From Nocardioides albertanoniae (GTDB taxonomy: Bacteria > Actinomycetota > Actinomycetes > Propionibacteriales > Nocardioidaceae), in assembly GCF_006716315.1 (NCBI RefSeq), contig NZ_VFOV01000001.1, positions 4,790,501-4,854,500 on the forward strand: 64,000 nucleotides of DNA. Direction: 5' to 3'. The notes below the pieces were generated by a model. It saw only the letters and a program-made list of their open reading frames with translations. It did not search any database and was not told where the DNA came from. Positions 8,203-16,673 of this stretch are shown here, piece after piece; position 1 is the stretch's first letter, and each line of letters begins with the position of its first letter. A program made the position numbers and the translations under genes.

Positions 8203-9380
8203 AGTCCCGTCCTCGGGTCGGCCCGCTCGCCGCCCACGCGAACGACGCCCAGGCGGGCGACGTCGGTGCCGTCCAGGTCGACCGGCTGCTCGATGACCGC
8301 GACACCCACATCATCGTCTGCTGCGGCAGCGGCGGCGTGGGCAAGACGACCACCTCGGCGGCGCTCGCGCTGCGGGCGGCCGAGCGGGGCAGGAAGGTCG
8401 TGGTGCTGACCATCGACCCTGCCCGACGGCTCGCCCAGGCGATGGGCATCGACCAGCTCGACAACACTCCTCGCCCCGTGCCCGGCATCGGTCCGGGCAC
8501 CCTCGACGCGATGATGCTCGACATGAAGCGCACCTTCGACGAGGTGGTGGAGTCGCAGGCCAGCCCGGAGAAGGCCCAGCAGATCCTCACCAACCCGTTC
8601 TACATCGCGCTCAGCTCCAGCTTCGCGGGCACGCAGGAATACATGGCGATGGAGAAGCTCGGCCAGCTCTACCGCGACTCCTTCGCCCACGACGGCGACG
8701 CCAGCGGCTACGACCTGGTCGTCGTCGACACCCCGCCCAGCAGGAGCGCCCTCGACTTCCTCGACGCACCCGAGCGGCTCTCCAGCTTCCTCGACGGCCG
8801 TTTCATCCGGCTCATGCTGGCGCCCACCAAGGGGCCCGTCAGGCTGATGTCGGCCGGCATCAACCTGGTCACCAACGCGCTCAAGAAGGTGCTCGGCGGG
8901 CAGATGCTCACCGACCTGCAGACGTTCGTCACCGCGCTCGACACCGTCTTCGGCGGCTTCCGGCAACGAGCCCAGGAGACCTACGCACTCCTCCAGGCCG
9001 ATGAGACCGCCTTCCTCGTCATCGCCGCCCCCGAGACCGATGCGCTCAGGGAGGCCGCCTACTTCGTCGAGCGCCTCTCCGGTGACCGGATGCCGCTCCA
9101 GGGGCTGATCATCAACCGCGCCACGCTCCCCGACGACGTCTCGCTCACCGCCTCCGCGGCCGGAGCCGCCTCCGAGCGGCTCCCCGACGCTCCCCTGACC
9201 GCGGGGCTGCTGCGACTCCACGCCGACCGCGCGCTTCTCGTCGAGCGCCAGGAGCAGCTGCGCGACCGGTTCGCGGTCGCTCATCCTCAGGTGCCGACCT
9301 CCGTCGTGCCGGCGCTCTCCGGTGACGTGCACGACCTGACGGGCTTGCGCGAGATCGGGCGGCTGCTCGCCGGAGCATGA
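8199..9380 (+). CDS. ArsA/Get3-like ATPase, second subunit (Rv3680-like)
   Basis: A 393-residue partner of the preceding ATPase, starting on an ATG that overlaps its stop (ATGA). Walker A reads CGSGGVGKTTTSAA, so the first signature lysine of the deviant motif is replaced by Ser while the P-loop lysine remains. VVVDTPPSRSALDFLDAPE is the switch region. An N-terminal stretch of about 35 residues precedes the ATPase core. Likely forms a heteromer with the first subunit; a strong hairpin terminator follows directly. Confidence 0.9.
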   Translation: MKSRPRVGPLAAHANDAQAGDVGAVQVDRLLDDRDTHIIVCCGSGGVGKTTTSAALALRAAERGRKVVVLTIDPARRLAQAMGIDQLDNTPRPVPGIGPGTLDAMMLDMKRTFDEVVESQASPEKAQQILTNPFYIALSSSFAGTQEYMAMEKLGQLYRDSFAHDGDASGYDLVVVDTPPSRSALDFLDAPERLSSFLDGRFIRLMLAPTKGPVRLMSAGINLVTNALKKVLGGQMLTDLQTFVTALDTVFGGFRQRAQETYALLQADETAFLVIAAPETDALREAAYFVERLSGDRMPLQGLIINRATLPDDVSLTASAAGAASERLPDAPLTAGLLRLHADRALLVERQEQLRDRFAVAHPQVPTSVVPALSGDVHDLTGLREIGRLLAGA

Positions 9381-9382
9381 GT

Positions 9383-9419
9383 CGGGCCGGGACGTACGAC
9401 GAACGTACGTCCCGGCCCG
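9383..9419. terminator. Strong hairpin terminator between ATPase pair and whiB
   Basis: A perfect 16-bp stem (9383-9398 with 9404-9419) and a five-base loop ACGAA, between the stop of the second ATPase gene and the stop of the convergent whiB gene. The palindrome can serve both strands. Confidence 0.8.
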
Positions 9420-9456
9420 CGGGTGCTTGTGTGTATGTGTGCTTGTGCGCCGGCGG

Positions 9457-9732
9457 TCAGTCGACGGTGGCGCGGGTGCGCGCGGCCTCCAGGACTGCGC
9501 GCCACGATGCGTTGGGGCTGCGGCGGAGCAGCGCACGGCGCTCACGCTCGGTCATGCCGCCCCAGACACCCCATTCGATCTGGTTGTCGAGAGCCTCGGC
9601 CAAGCACTCGGTGCGAACCGCGCAGCCCGAGCAGACCATCTTGGCCTTGTTCTGCTCAGCTCCGCGGACGAACAGCTCGTCGGGCTCCTTCTCGCGGCAC
9701 GCTGCCTGCAGTGACCATTCATCTACCCACAT
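9457..9732 (-). CDS. whiB4: WhiB-family iron-sulfur regulator (WhiB4 position)
   Basis: A 91-residue WhiB-like protein. The four cluster cysteines are in AACRE and CSGCAVRTEC (CX2CX5C), followed by the G[VI]WGG turn WGVWGGMTERERR and a basic C-terminus. Gene order (two ATPase genes, whiB convergent, then ponA2 divergent) matches Rv3679-Rv3680-Rv3681c-Rv3682, so it is the likely WhiB4 orthologue, a redox-responsive DNA-binding protein in mycobacteria. The orthology rests on synteny; the family assignment is certain. Confidence 0.93.
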   Translation of the reverse strand: MWVDEWSLQAACREKEPDELFVRGAEQNKAKMVCSGCAVRTECLAEALDNQIEWGVWGGMTERERRALLRRSPNASWRAVLEAARTRATVD

Positions 9733-9949
9733 GTGTGCATCCCTTCGTCAGAGCGCTTCGCCCTCCCCAGCGACGGCGTGGGCGCCCATGCGGGTTAAAG
9801 GTTAAAGACACAAGTGCGGCGAGGGACACACCCATCTGGCCCTAAATCCGTAGTCCGAAATGACTATGGCGAAGCCTCAGAAGACTGCATTTGACCGCCC
9901 TGTCCCGCGTGGGCTGTGGATCATGTGCTATTAACCGCGATCACCTACG

Positions 9950-12409
9950 ATGACCACCATGTCCTCGCCGTCGCTGCGCCCGCAGACCGTGCTCAAGCAT
10001 CTTGCCGTGATGTGCGGCGTGGCAGCCGTGCTGGGTGTCGTCGCCGCCGGGCTGGCCATCCCGTTCGCCGGCGTCGCCGGCGTCGCGGCCAAGTCGACCG
10101 CCGAGAAGATGGATTCGCTGCCGAAGGCCTTCGAGGTCGACAACATGTCGCAGACGACCAAGATCGTCGACCGCAAGGGCAAGTTGATCACGACGCTCTA
10201 CGACCAGAACCGCGTCTACCGTCCGCTCGACAAGATCTCGTCCAACATGACGAAAGCTCTTCTGGCGATCGAGGACTACCGCTTCTACCAGCACGGCGCG
10301 ATGGATCTGAAGGGCACGCTCCGCGCGCTGGTCACCAACCAGGCCAGCGACTCGGTGCAGGGTGGCTCCTCGATCACCCAGCAGCTGGTGAAGACCACGC
10401 TGCTCTATACGGCCAAGACCGAGGCCGAGCGCAACGCGGCCATCGAGAAGTCGACGGCCCGCAAGGTCCGCGAGCTGCGTTACGCGATCGCGCTCGAGGA
10501 GAAGTACTCCAAGGACTGGATCCTGGAGCGCTACCTCAACGCGGCCTACTTCGGCGATGGTGCCTACGGCGTGCAGGCGGCCGCGAAGCACTACTTCAAC
10601 GTCAACGCCTCCGAGCTCAGCTGGCAGCAGGCGGCGATGCTGGCCGGGATGGTGAAGAACCCCACCGGCTACGACCCGACCAACTACCCCGACGCCACCA
10701 TCGCCCGCCGCAACGTGGTCATCGACCGGATGGCCGCGCTCAAGGTCGTCTCCCGCCCCGAGGCCGAGAAGCTGAAGGACGCCGACCTCGGTCTTGACGT
10801 CCAGAAGCAGCGCAACGGCTGCCTCGGCTCGTCGGCGGAGTTCTTCTGCGACTACGTGGTCAAGTGGCTCACCAAGGACCCTGCCTTCGGCGAGACCGAG
10901 GCCGACCGGCTGGCCCTGATCAAGTCCGGCGGACTGACCATCAAGACCACCCTCGACCAGCGGTTCCAGAACGCAGCCCAGGAGTCCGTCGAGTCCCACG
11001 TCTACTCCACCGACCAGGCCATCGGCGCCCTGGCGATGGTCGAACCCGGCAACGGCCGGGTGCGTGCGCTGGCGCAGTCGCGCCCGATGGGTGACAACAA
11101 GAAGAAGGGTCAGTCCTACCTCAACTATCTGGTGCCCAAGGAGAAGGCGGGCGACTCCAACGGCTTCCAGGCCGGCTCGACCTTCAAGGCGTTCACGCTG
11201 GCGTCGGCCATCCAGCAGGGCTTCCCGCTCAAGCAGAAGATGAACGCCCCGGAGGAGCTGACCCTCGACGAGTCCACCTTCGCCGGGTGCCCGGGCGACG
11301 GCAACCGGGTCGGCAACCACACCTTCCACAACTCGACGACCTCAGGCATGAAGGACGCCTACACCGGCACCCGCGAGTCGGTGAACACCTTCTACGCCCA
11401 GCTCTTCCAGCTGACCGGCATGTGCGCGCCCTACAAGCTGGCCCAGAAGATGGGCGTCAAGCTCACCGCCCCGTTCGGTGTCAGCTTCGACGACGGCCAC
11501 GCTTGCAAGCCGAGCGAGACGCGCTGCGGCGGCGCCGAGCGCGTGCCCACCTTCACCCTCGGCGTGGTCGACGTCAGCCCGCTCGAGATGGCCGAGGCGT
11601 ACGCGACGTTCGGTGCTCGCGGCCAGCATTGCGACTCGGTGCCCGTCAACGAGATCCTCGACGCCAACGACAAGGTGATCAAGGAGTACAAGCCCACCTG
11701 CCAGCAGGTGATGGCCAAGGGCACCGCCGACGCCGTCAACGACATCCTCCGCGGCGTGATGGAGCCCGGCGGCTTCGGGCAGAACCTGGCCCTCTCGGTG
11801 CCGAGCGCCGGCAAGACCGGCACCACGCAGGACAACAAGGCCGTGTGGCTGATGGGCTACACGCCGCGCCTCGCGACCGCCGCGATGATCGCCGGAGCCA
11901 ACTCGAAGGGCACGCCCCTCAAGCTCAGCGGCCAGAACGTCGGAGGCACCTACATCTACGAGGCGTCCGGCTCAGGTTTCGCCGGGCCGATGTGGGGCGG
12001 CGCGATGCAGGAGATCGACCAGTATCTGAAGTACCAGGACTTCCACGCGCCCGACCCGAAGGTCATCGCCGGCCACACGGTCGACGTGCCTTGGACCGGC
12101 GGCATGTCGGTCGAGAAGGCGACGAGAGTGCTGCGCAAGGCCGGCTTCCAGGTGCAGGTCGGCCCGGAGGCCTACTCGGAGTACTCCTACGGCGACGTGG
12201 CCTTCACCAGCCCGTCCGACAAGGCGGCCGAGGGCTCGCCGATCACGATCTACACCTCGCTCGGCCCCAAGCCGAAGCCGAAGCCGGATCCCAAGCCGGA
12301 CAAGAAGCCGGGCAAGCCCGACAAGAAGAAGGGCGACGACGGCAAGAAGAAACCGGCCGCCGCACCCGACGAAGATGTCGACTGGGGCTTCGAATGGCCG
12401 TCCGGCTGA
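9950..12409 (+). CDS. ponA2: Class A penicillin-binding protein with PASTA domain
   Basis: Bifunctional peptidoglycan synthase, 819 residues (PonA2, Rv3682, is about 810). There is one membrane anchor near residues 20-45, then a GT51 glycosyltransferase with catalytic Glu108 in AIEDYRFY and the GGSSITQQ motif. The transpeptidase has SXXK at Ser410 (GSTFK), SXN at Ser477 (SVN) and KTG at 622-624. One PASTA domain follows (about 705-770), then a Lys/Pro-rich tail and a short Trp-containing end. Divergent from whiB4, with a perfect hairpin terminator downstream. Confidence 0.95.
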   Translation: MTTMSSPSLRPQTVLKHLAVMCGVAAVLGVVAAGLAIPFAGVAGVAAKSTAEKMDSLPKAFEVDNMSQTTKIVDRKGKLITTLYDQNRVYRPLDKISSNMTKALLAIEDYRFYQHGAMDLKGTLRALVTNQASDSVQGGSSITQQLVKTTLLYTAKTEAERNAAIEKSTARKVRELRYAIALEEKYSKDWILERYLNAAYFGDGAYGVQAAAKHYFNVNASELSWQQAAMLAGMVKNPTGYDPTNYPDATIARRNVVIDRMAALKVVSRPEAEKLKDADLGLDVQKQRNGCLGSSAEFFCDYVVKWLTKDPAFGETEADRLALIKSGGLTIKTTLDQRFQNAAQESVESHVYSTDQAIGALAMVEPGNGRVRALAQSRPMGDNKKKGQSYLNYLVPKEKAGDSNGFQAGSTFKAFTLASAIQQGFPLKQKMNAPEELTLDESTFAGCPGDGNRVGNHTFHNSTTSGMKDAYTGTRESVNTFYAQLFQLTGMCAPYKLAQKMGVKLTAPFGVSFDDGHACKPSETRCGGAERVPTFTLGVVDVSPLEMAEAYATFGARGQHCDSVPVNEILDANDKVIKEYKPTCQQVMAKGTADAVNDILRGVMEPGGFGQNLALSVPSAGKTGTTQDNKAVWLMGYTPRLATAAMIAGANSKGTPLKLSGQNVGGTYIYEASGSGFAGPMWGGAMQEIDQYLKYQDFHAPDPKVIAGHTVDVPWTGGMSVEKATRVLRKAGFQVQVGPEAYSEYSYGDVAFTSPSDKAAEGSPITIYTSLGPKPKPKPDPKPDKKPGKPDKKKGDDGKKKPAAAPDEDVDWGFEWPSG

Positions 12410-12435
12410 TCTAGCCGCCCTCACCAGCTCATCTG

Positions 12436-12470
12436 ACTGTGGCCCCCGCCGATCCGGCGGGGGCCACAGT
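12436..12470. terminator. Hairpin terminator downstream of ponA2
   Basis: A perfect 15-bp GC-rich stem (12436-12450 with 12456-12470) with loop GATCC, 26 bases after the ponA2 stop and before the convergent yqeY-like gene. Confidence 0.8.
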
Positions 12471-12504
12471 CGTCTCTGTGGTTACTGTCGACTCTGTAGG
12501 TCGG

Positions 12505-12963
12505 TCAGGCGAGCTGCTTGCGCACCTCGGCGGCCACGGCACCGCCGTCGGCGCGACCCTTGGTCTGCGGGGTCAGGATGCCCATGACCTTGCCCATCGC
12601 ACGCATGCCCTCACCAGCGGCTCCGGACTGGTCGATGGCCTTGGTGACCAGCGCGGAGATCTCCTCGGCGCTGAGCTGCTCGGGGAGATACTCGGTGATC
12701 ACCGCGGCCTCGGCGGTCTCCTTCTCGGCCTGCTCCGTACGGCCGCCGTCGGCGAAGGCGGTGGCGGCCTCGCGGCGCTTCTTCGCCTCGCGGGTGAGGA
12801 TGGCGGTGATCTCCTCGTCGGTGAGCTCCTTGGCCTCGTCGCCCGCGACCTCGGCCTCGCTGATCGAGGCCATGACCATCCGCAGCGTGCCGACACGATC
12901 CTTGTCGCGCGCCTTCATCGCAGAGGTCAGATCAGTACGAAGTCGGTCCTTCAGAGTTCCCAT
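12505..12963 (-). CDS. GatB/YqeY domain protein
   Basis: A 152-residue YqeY-like protein, related to the tail domain of GatB, the amidotransferase that corrects mischarged Glu-tRNA(Gln)/Asp-tRNA(Asn). Starts MGTLKDRLRTDL, the usual family opening; EITAILTREAKKRREAA and ITEYLPEQLS are family blocks, as is the C-terminal GKVMGILTP. An in-frame ATG three codons upstream is possible. Free-standing YqeY proteins have no established role. Divergent from the metallophosphoesterase gene. Confidence 0.88.
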   Translation of the reverse strand: MGTLKDRLRTDLTSAMKARDKDRVGTLRMVMASISEAEVAGDEAKELTDEEITAILTREAKKRREAATAFADGGRTEQAEKETAEAAVITEYLPEQLSAEEISALVTKAIDQSGAAGEGMRAMGKVMGILTPQTKGRADGGAVAAEVRKQLA

Positions 12964-12989
12964 GTGTCCCATTGTGGCAGGGTTGAGGC

Positions 12990-13910
12990 ATGCGGCTCGC
13001 CTCAGTTATCGGCGCTACTTTCGGCACCGGCCTCGCCACGGGCGCCGCCATGACTGCGTACGCCCTGTGGGAGGCGCGCCAATACACTCTGCGCCACGTG
13101 AGGATGCCGGTGCTCCCCGAGGGCGCCGACCCGCTGCGGGTGCTGCATCTCTCCGACATGCATGTCGTTCCCTCGCAGCACAAGAAGCTCGACTGGATCG
13201 CCTCGCTGGCCTCGCTCAAGCCGGATCTGGTCGTCGACACAGGCGACAACCTCGCCCACCAGCGGGCGGTGCCGGCCGTCGTCAACGCGCTCGGCACGCT
13301 GCTGGACGTGCCCGGCGTCTTCGTGCACGGCTCCAACGACTACTACGAGCCGCGGCTGCGCAACCCGATCGGCTATCTGCTGCCCGACAGCGGCAAGCGG
13401 CAGACCAACGTGCCACAGCTGCCGTGGCGCGACCTGTCGACGGCGTTCTCCAAGGCCGGTTGGCTCGATCTCACCAACACCCGCTCCTCGTTGACCGTCA
13501 GAGGCATCGAGATCGCCTTCGCCGGAGTCGACGACCCTCACCTGCGCCTCGACGACCTGCCGGCCGTCGCCGGCCCTGCCGACCCGTCCGCCGACGTACG
13601 CCTCGGAGTCGCTCACGCGCCGTATCTGCGGGTGCTGGACCAGTTCACCCGCGACGGCTACGACGGCATCCTCGCCGGCCACACCCATGGCGGCCAGGTC
13701 TGCCTCCCCGGCGGACGGGCGCTGACGACCAACTGCGATCTCGACCCCGACCGGGTGCGGGGACTGCACACCCACACCCACGGCGGACGACAGGCGTGGA
13801 TGCACGTCTCGGCCGGTCTCGGCACCTCCCCCTACACGCGGATCCGCATCGCCTGCCGCCCCGAAGCCACCATGCTGACGCTCACTCCGCGGGGCTCTTC
13901 TCGTCGGTAG
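12990..13910 (+). CDS. Metallophosphoesterase, membrane-anchored (Rv3683-like)
   Basis: Calcineurin-like phosphoesterase of 306 residues with a hydrophobic N-terminal segment (signal anchor, about residues 5-25). Metal motifs in order are LSDMH, DTGDN, GSNDYY and the terminal GHTHGG, with a further His near RVLDQF. The domain resembles YkuE/YaeI-type phosphoesterases acting on lipids or on the outer face of the membrane. It follows ponA2 in the same order as Rv3682-Rv3683. Substrate unknown. Confidence 0.9.
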   Translation: MRLASVIGATFGTGLATGAAMTAYALWEARQYTLRHVRMPVLPEGADPLRVLHLSDMHVVPSQHKKLDWIASLASLKPDLVVDTGDNLAHQRAVPAVVNALGTLLDVPGVFVHGSNDYYEPRLRNPIGYLLPDSGKRQTNVPQLPWRDLSTAFSKAGWLDLTNTRSSLTVRGIEIAFAGVDDPHLRLDDLPAVAGPADPSADVRLGVAHAPYLRVLDQFTRDGYDGILAGHTHGGQVCLPGGRALTTNCDLDPDRVRGLHTHTHGGRQAWMHVSAGLGTSPYTRIRIACRPEATMLTLTPRGSSRR

Positions 13911-13982
13911 GGCCCGATTACGGGTGGGGCCGTCGTCTGGGCTATGCTCATTGCTCGTTGGACCGATGATCGGTGCAGCATT

Positions 13983-14056
13983 CGGGTTGTAGCGCAGCTT
14001 GGTAGCGCACCTCGTTCGGGACGAGGGGGCCGCAGGTTCAAATCCTGTCAACCCGA
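13983..14056 (+). tRNA. tRNA-Pro (anticodon CGG)
   Basis: The acceptor stem CGGGTTG pairs with CAACCCG; the D arm, the anticodon stem CCTCG/CGAGG with loop TTCGGGA (anticodon CGG), and the T arm with GGTTCAAATCC are all visible. CCA is not encoded. A strong hairpin terminator follows. Confidence 0.96.
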
Positions 14057-14060
14057 CATC

Positions 14061-14103
14061 GAGCTCAGGCTCGGAGATCGTCAAGATCTCCGAGCCTGAG
14101 CTC
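14061..14103. terminator. Terminator of tRNA-Pro
   Basis: A perfect 19-bp stem (14061-14079 with 14085-14103) with loop GTCAA, starting five bases after the tRNA and followed by ATTTG. It also lies beyond the 3' end of the convergent azoreductase gene. Confidence 0.85.
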
Positions 14104-14127
14104 ATTTGCAGTGCGATCGCCCCTCGC

Positions 14128-14763
14128 TCACGCCGCGGCGATCGCGGCGGCAAGCTCCTGTGCCCGCTCGTGGGCGCGCGCCATCGACTCCTCGTGCTTC
14201 GGCAGCAGCGCATCTAGCGCCGGGGCGTGTCGCGCCATGGTCAGCTCGGGGATCACAGTGGTCACGTCCAGCCCCAGCAGGTCGTCATGTCCGAGGATCG
14301 CCTCCAGGACCGGCACGACGTAGTCGTAGCCCTCCCTGGGCGCACCCGGTCCATACCCGCCGCCGCGAGCCGAGATCAGGACGGCCGGGCGGCCCGCGGC
14401 CGGCGACGGCCCGGCATGGCTGAAGGTGCGCCCGTCCACCATGATCTGGTCGAGCCACGCCTTGAAGACCGACGGCATCGTCAGGTTGTACATCGGCACC
14501 GTGAACAGGTACGCGCCAGCGCCGAGGAACTCCTCGATGAGCTCGTCCTGCACCTTGGCCGCATCGGCCTGCTCGGGCGTACGGCTGGCCGGTTCGGTGG
14601 CGCGGGCCGTAATGCCCGCGCCGTTGAGGTGGGGCACAGGCACTTCGGCGAGATCGCGGTAGACGACCTCGCCCTGCCACGCCTGACGGAAGGACCGGGC
14701 GACCTGGCGCGAGACCGACGCCTCGCCGAGCGAGGAGGACTCGATGTGCAGCAGATATGACAT
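14128..14763 (-). CDS. FMN-dependent NADH-azoreductase-like flavoprotein
   Basis: A 211-residue flavodoxin-fold protein of the AzoR/NQO family, which reduces quinones and azo compounds with two electrons using FMN and NAD(P)H. The N-terminal phosphate-binding segment IESSSLGEASVS and the FMN/dimer segment VPMYNLTMPSVFKAWLD are typical, as is SARGGGYGPG. ATG 14763 has the upstream sequence GAAAGGAA as ribosome-binding site. It is divergent from an HxlR regulator, the usual arrangement for quinone- or aldehyde-sensing control. Confidence 0.9.
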   Translation of the reverse strand: MSYLLHIESSSLGEASVSRQVARSFRQAWQGEVVYRDLAEVPVPHLNGAGITARATEPASRTPEQADAAKVQDELIEEFLGAGAYLFTVPMYNLTMPSVFKAWLDQIMVDGRTFSHAGPSPAAGRPAVLISARGGGYGPGAPREGYDYVVPVLEAILGHDDLLGLDVTTVIPELTMARHAPALDALLPKHEESMARAHERAQELAAAIAAA

Positions 14764-14841
14764 GGCTGATTCCTTTCGATGGAGATGTTGATCGCGCCCT
14801 GACGAGCACGGCCTCATGACCGGCCAGCCAGGTGCGTTACA

Positions 14842-14857
14842 TACCGCTGATGCGGTA
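14842..14857. promoter_or_regulatory. Putative HxlR operator
   Basis: A perfect inverted repeat TACCGC-TGAT-GCGGTA in the short space between the divergent azoreductase and HxlR genes, 26 bases before the HxlR start. HxlR/YodB-type dimers bind such dyads over divergent promoters. Confidence 0.5.
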
Positions 14858-14883
14858 GCGTCTAGATGGGAAGAGGTGTTGCC

Positions 14884-15315
14884 ATGGCAGCCAGAACGAC
14901 CAGCGGGCCGTGCCAGGCCTGGCCGGAGGAGAGCGGCTTCATCCGGGAGGTCTTGGACCGCATCGGTGACAAGTGGACGGTGCTGGTCATCAGCACGCTC
15001 GCCGGTGGACCGATGCGCTACTCCGACCTGCAGGCGAGCATCCCGGGGATCTCGCAGAGGATGCTCACCGTGACCCTCAAGGCCCTCGAACGTGACGGCC
15101 TGCTCCTACGCACCGCTTACCCCGAGATTCCGCCGCGCGTGGAATACGAGCTCACCGATCTGGGACGGTCGCTGCTGACGTCCGTGAAGGCACTGGCGGC
15201 ATGGGCGGCGACCCATCACGAAGACGTCGCAGCCAACCGTCGAGCCCACGAGCAGACCGGCGTCGGCCGAGAGAAGGCGCGCACAACCTCGCCGGAGGGT
15301 TCTCGCGCCCGTTGA
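14884..15315 (+). CDS. HxlR-family transcriptional regulator
   Basis: A winged-helix regulator of 143 residues. CQAWPEESGFIREVLDRIGD, KWTVLVISTLAGGPMRYSDL and ISQRMLTVTLKALERDGL are the HxlR domain (about residues 10-105). Cys11 stands where the redox-sensing cysteine of YodB/QorR-type members lies. ATG 14884 is chosen over ATG 14866 because AAGAGGT sits seven bases upstream of it. The C-terminus is a charged extension of about 35 residues. Probably represses the divergent azoreductase gene. Confidence 0.88.
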   Translation: MAARTTSGPCQAWPEESGFIREVLDRIGDKWTVLVISTLAGGPMRYSDLQASIPGISQRMLTVTLKALERDGLLLRTAYPEIPPRVEYELTDLGRSLLTSVKALAAWAATHHEDVAANRRAHEQTGVGREKARTTSPEGSRAR

Positions 15316-15327
15316 GGACGGGGGCGC

Positions 15328-16005
15328 TCATGTCGCTGCCGGTTCCGTCGCGCTCCCGGCTGCCTCATCGAGCGCACGGGCGTAGCCGTCGACCGTCAGC
15401 GCCCCCGAGACCGCCAGACGGTGGTCGAACACCGTGAACGGCACACCGCGTGCCCCGAGCCGGAGACCTTCCTGTACGTCTGCGCGTACGTCCTCGGCGT
15501 AGTCGTCACCGAGCAGAACCTCCCGCACCCGCGACGCCCGCAGCCCGACCGACTCTGCCGTCTCGATGAGCGCATCGGCGGCGAACGGGTTGAGCTCGCC
15601 GGCGAAGTATCGGTCCTGCACCAGCGAGAAGAACGCCGACCCCCTCCCCGACTTTTCGGCATGGTGCAGGACGCGGTGCAGGTCGAACGTGTTCGCGTGC
15701 AGTCGGTCGGGCGCGAACGGGAGACCCTCCCGCTCCGCCAGGGACTGGGCACGTCCCTCTGCCGCTCGCACCCCCTCGGCGCCGCCGCCGTGTGAGCGGA
15801 TGTACGCACCCTCGATCGACTCCGGGTCGCGCGGCGCGGTCGGATCGAGCTCGAACGAGCGGATCTTGACCACGAAGCGGTCTGCATCAGGACGGCGGCC
15901 GATGGCCTCCTCAAGACGGTGCTTGCCGATGTAGCACCACGGACATCCCAGGTCCGCCCAGACTTCGACGGCCAGGTGTGCCTTCTCGGCCGGGATCTCT
16001 TTCAA
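15328..16005 (-). CDS. DsbA-family oxidoreductase, FrnE-like
   Basis: A cytoplasmic DsbA/2-hydroxychromene-2-carboxylate-isomerase-like protein of 225 residues. The active site is CPWCYIGKHRLE near residues 21-32; LHANTFDLHRVLHHA and GARGVPFTVFDHRLAVSGA (with the cis-Pro) are FrnE family blocks. The start appears to be TTG at 16005 behind GGGGTGG. No signal peptide. It ends 12 bases from the convergent HxlR gene and belongs to a local redox group. Confidence 0.87.
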   Translation of the reverse strand: MKEIPAEKAHLAVEVWADLGCPWCYIGKHRLEEAIGRRPDADRFVVKIRSFELDPTAPRDPESIEGAYIRSHGGGAEGVRAAEGRAQSLAEREGLPFAPDRLHANTFDLHRVLHHAEKSGRGSAFFSLVQDRYFAGELNPFAADALIETAESVGLRASRVREVLLGDDYAEDVRADVQEGLRLGARGVPFTVFDHRLAVSGALTVDGYARALDEAAGSATEPAAT

Positions 16006-16161
16006 AGTTCCACCCCACTACTAGTTCGTAACATCATCGTAGGTGCGTTAATTGAGGCGTACAAAAGGCACTTCCGGGTGCGTAGGGCACATCGGAACCA
16101 CGCGTGGAGATCGCCGGGGCACTCCGCGCCAGGCCCATTCCGGGCGGAGTAATCTCGATGC

Positions 16162-16620
16162 ATGAGCTTCGACACCCACAACGGCACCCGCGGTGCCAAA
16201 CAGCCCTCCGCCGGCCTCTTCCTGAAGCTGGTGAACAAGCTGATGATGAGCCGGGCTCGCAAGAAGGACGCCACGATGGCCGGGATGCGGCTGCTCGTGC
16301 TCACCACGATCGGAAAGAAGAGTGGCGAGCCGCGCTCGACACCGCTCGCCTGGTTCCCCGGCGACGACGGCACCTGGCTGATCGCCGCCTCCGCCGGCGG
16401 CGGGGCGAAGAATCCGGCGTGGTACTACAACCTCGCCGCCAACCCCGACCGAGTCACCATCGAGCTCGGCGGCGAGACGATCGCGGTGACCGCCGAGCAG
16501 CTCCATGGCGAGCAGCGTTCGCGCGCTTGGGCCGCGATCGTCGATTCCGCCGCGAACTTCGGGGGTTATGAGGAGAAGACCGACCGCGAGATCCCGGTGA
16601 TCCGCCTGGCCCGCGCCTGA
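16162..16620 (+). CDS. Deazaflavin-dependent nitroreductase family protein (Ddn-like)
   Basis: A 152-residue split beta-barrel protein of the FDOR-A/Ddn group, which uses F420H2 to reduce quinones and nitro compounds in actinobacteria. TTIGKKSGEPRSTPLAWF and KNPAWYYNLAANPDRVTIE are diagnostic blocks for F420 binding. The N-terminal amphipathic segment LFLKLVNKLMMSR resembles the membrane-associating helix of Ddn. F420 use is inferred from the family. Confidence 0.87.
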   Translation: MSFDTHNGTRGAKQPSAGLFLKLVNKLMMSRARKKDATMAGMRLLVLTTIGKKSGEPRSTPLAWFPGDDGTWLIAASAGGGAKNPAWYYNLAANPDRVTIELGGETIAVTAEQLHGEQRSRAWAAIVDSAANFGGYEEKTDREIPVIRLARA

Positions 16621-16673
16621 GATCGTCCGGTCCTGAGTTCAATTGTGACCTGCGGCATGCGAAACTGCCCCTC

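Noticed and set aside
14831..16050. Shared GGTGCGTTA before the azoreductase/HxlR pair and before the DsbA-like gene
   Set aside because: Only nine bases, no dyad at the second site; chance cannot be excluded.
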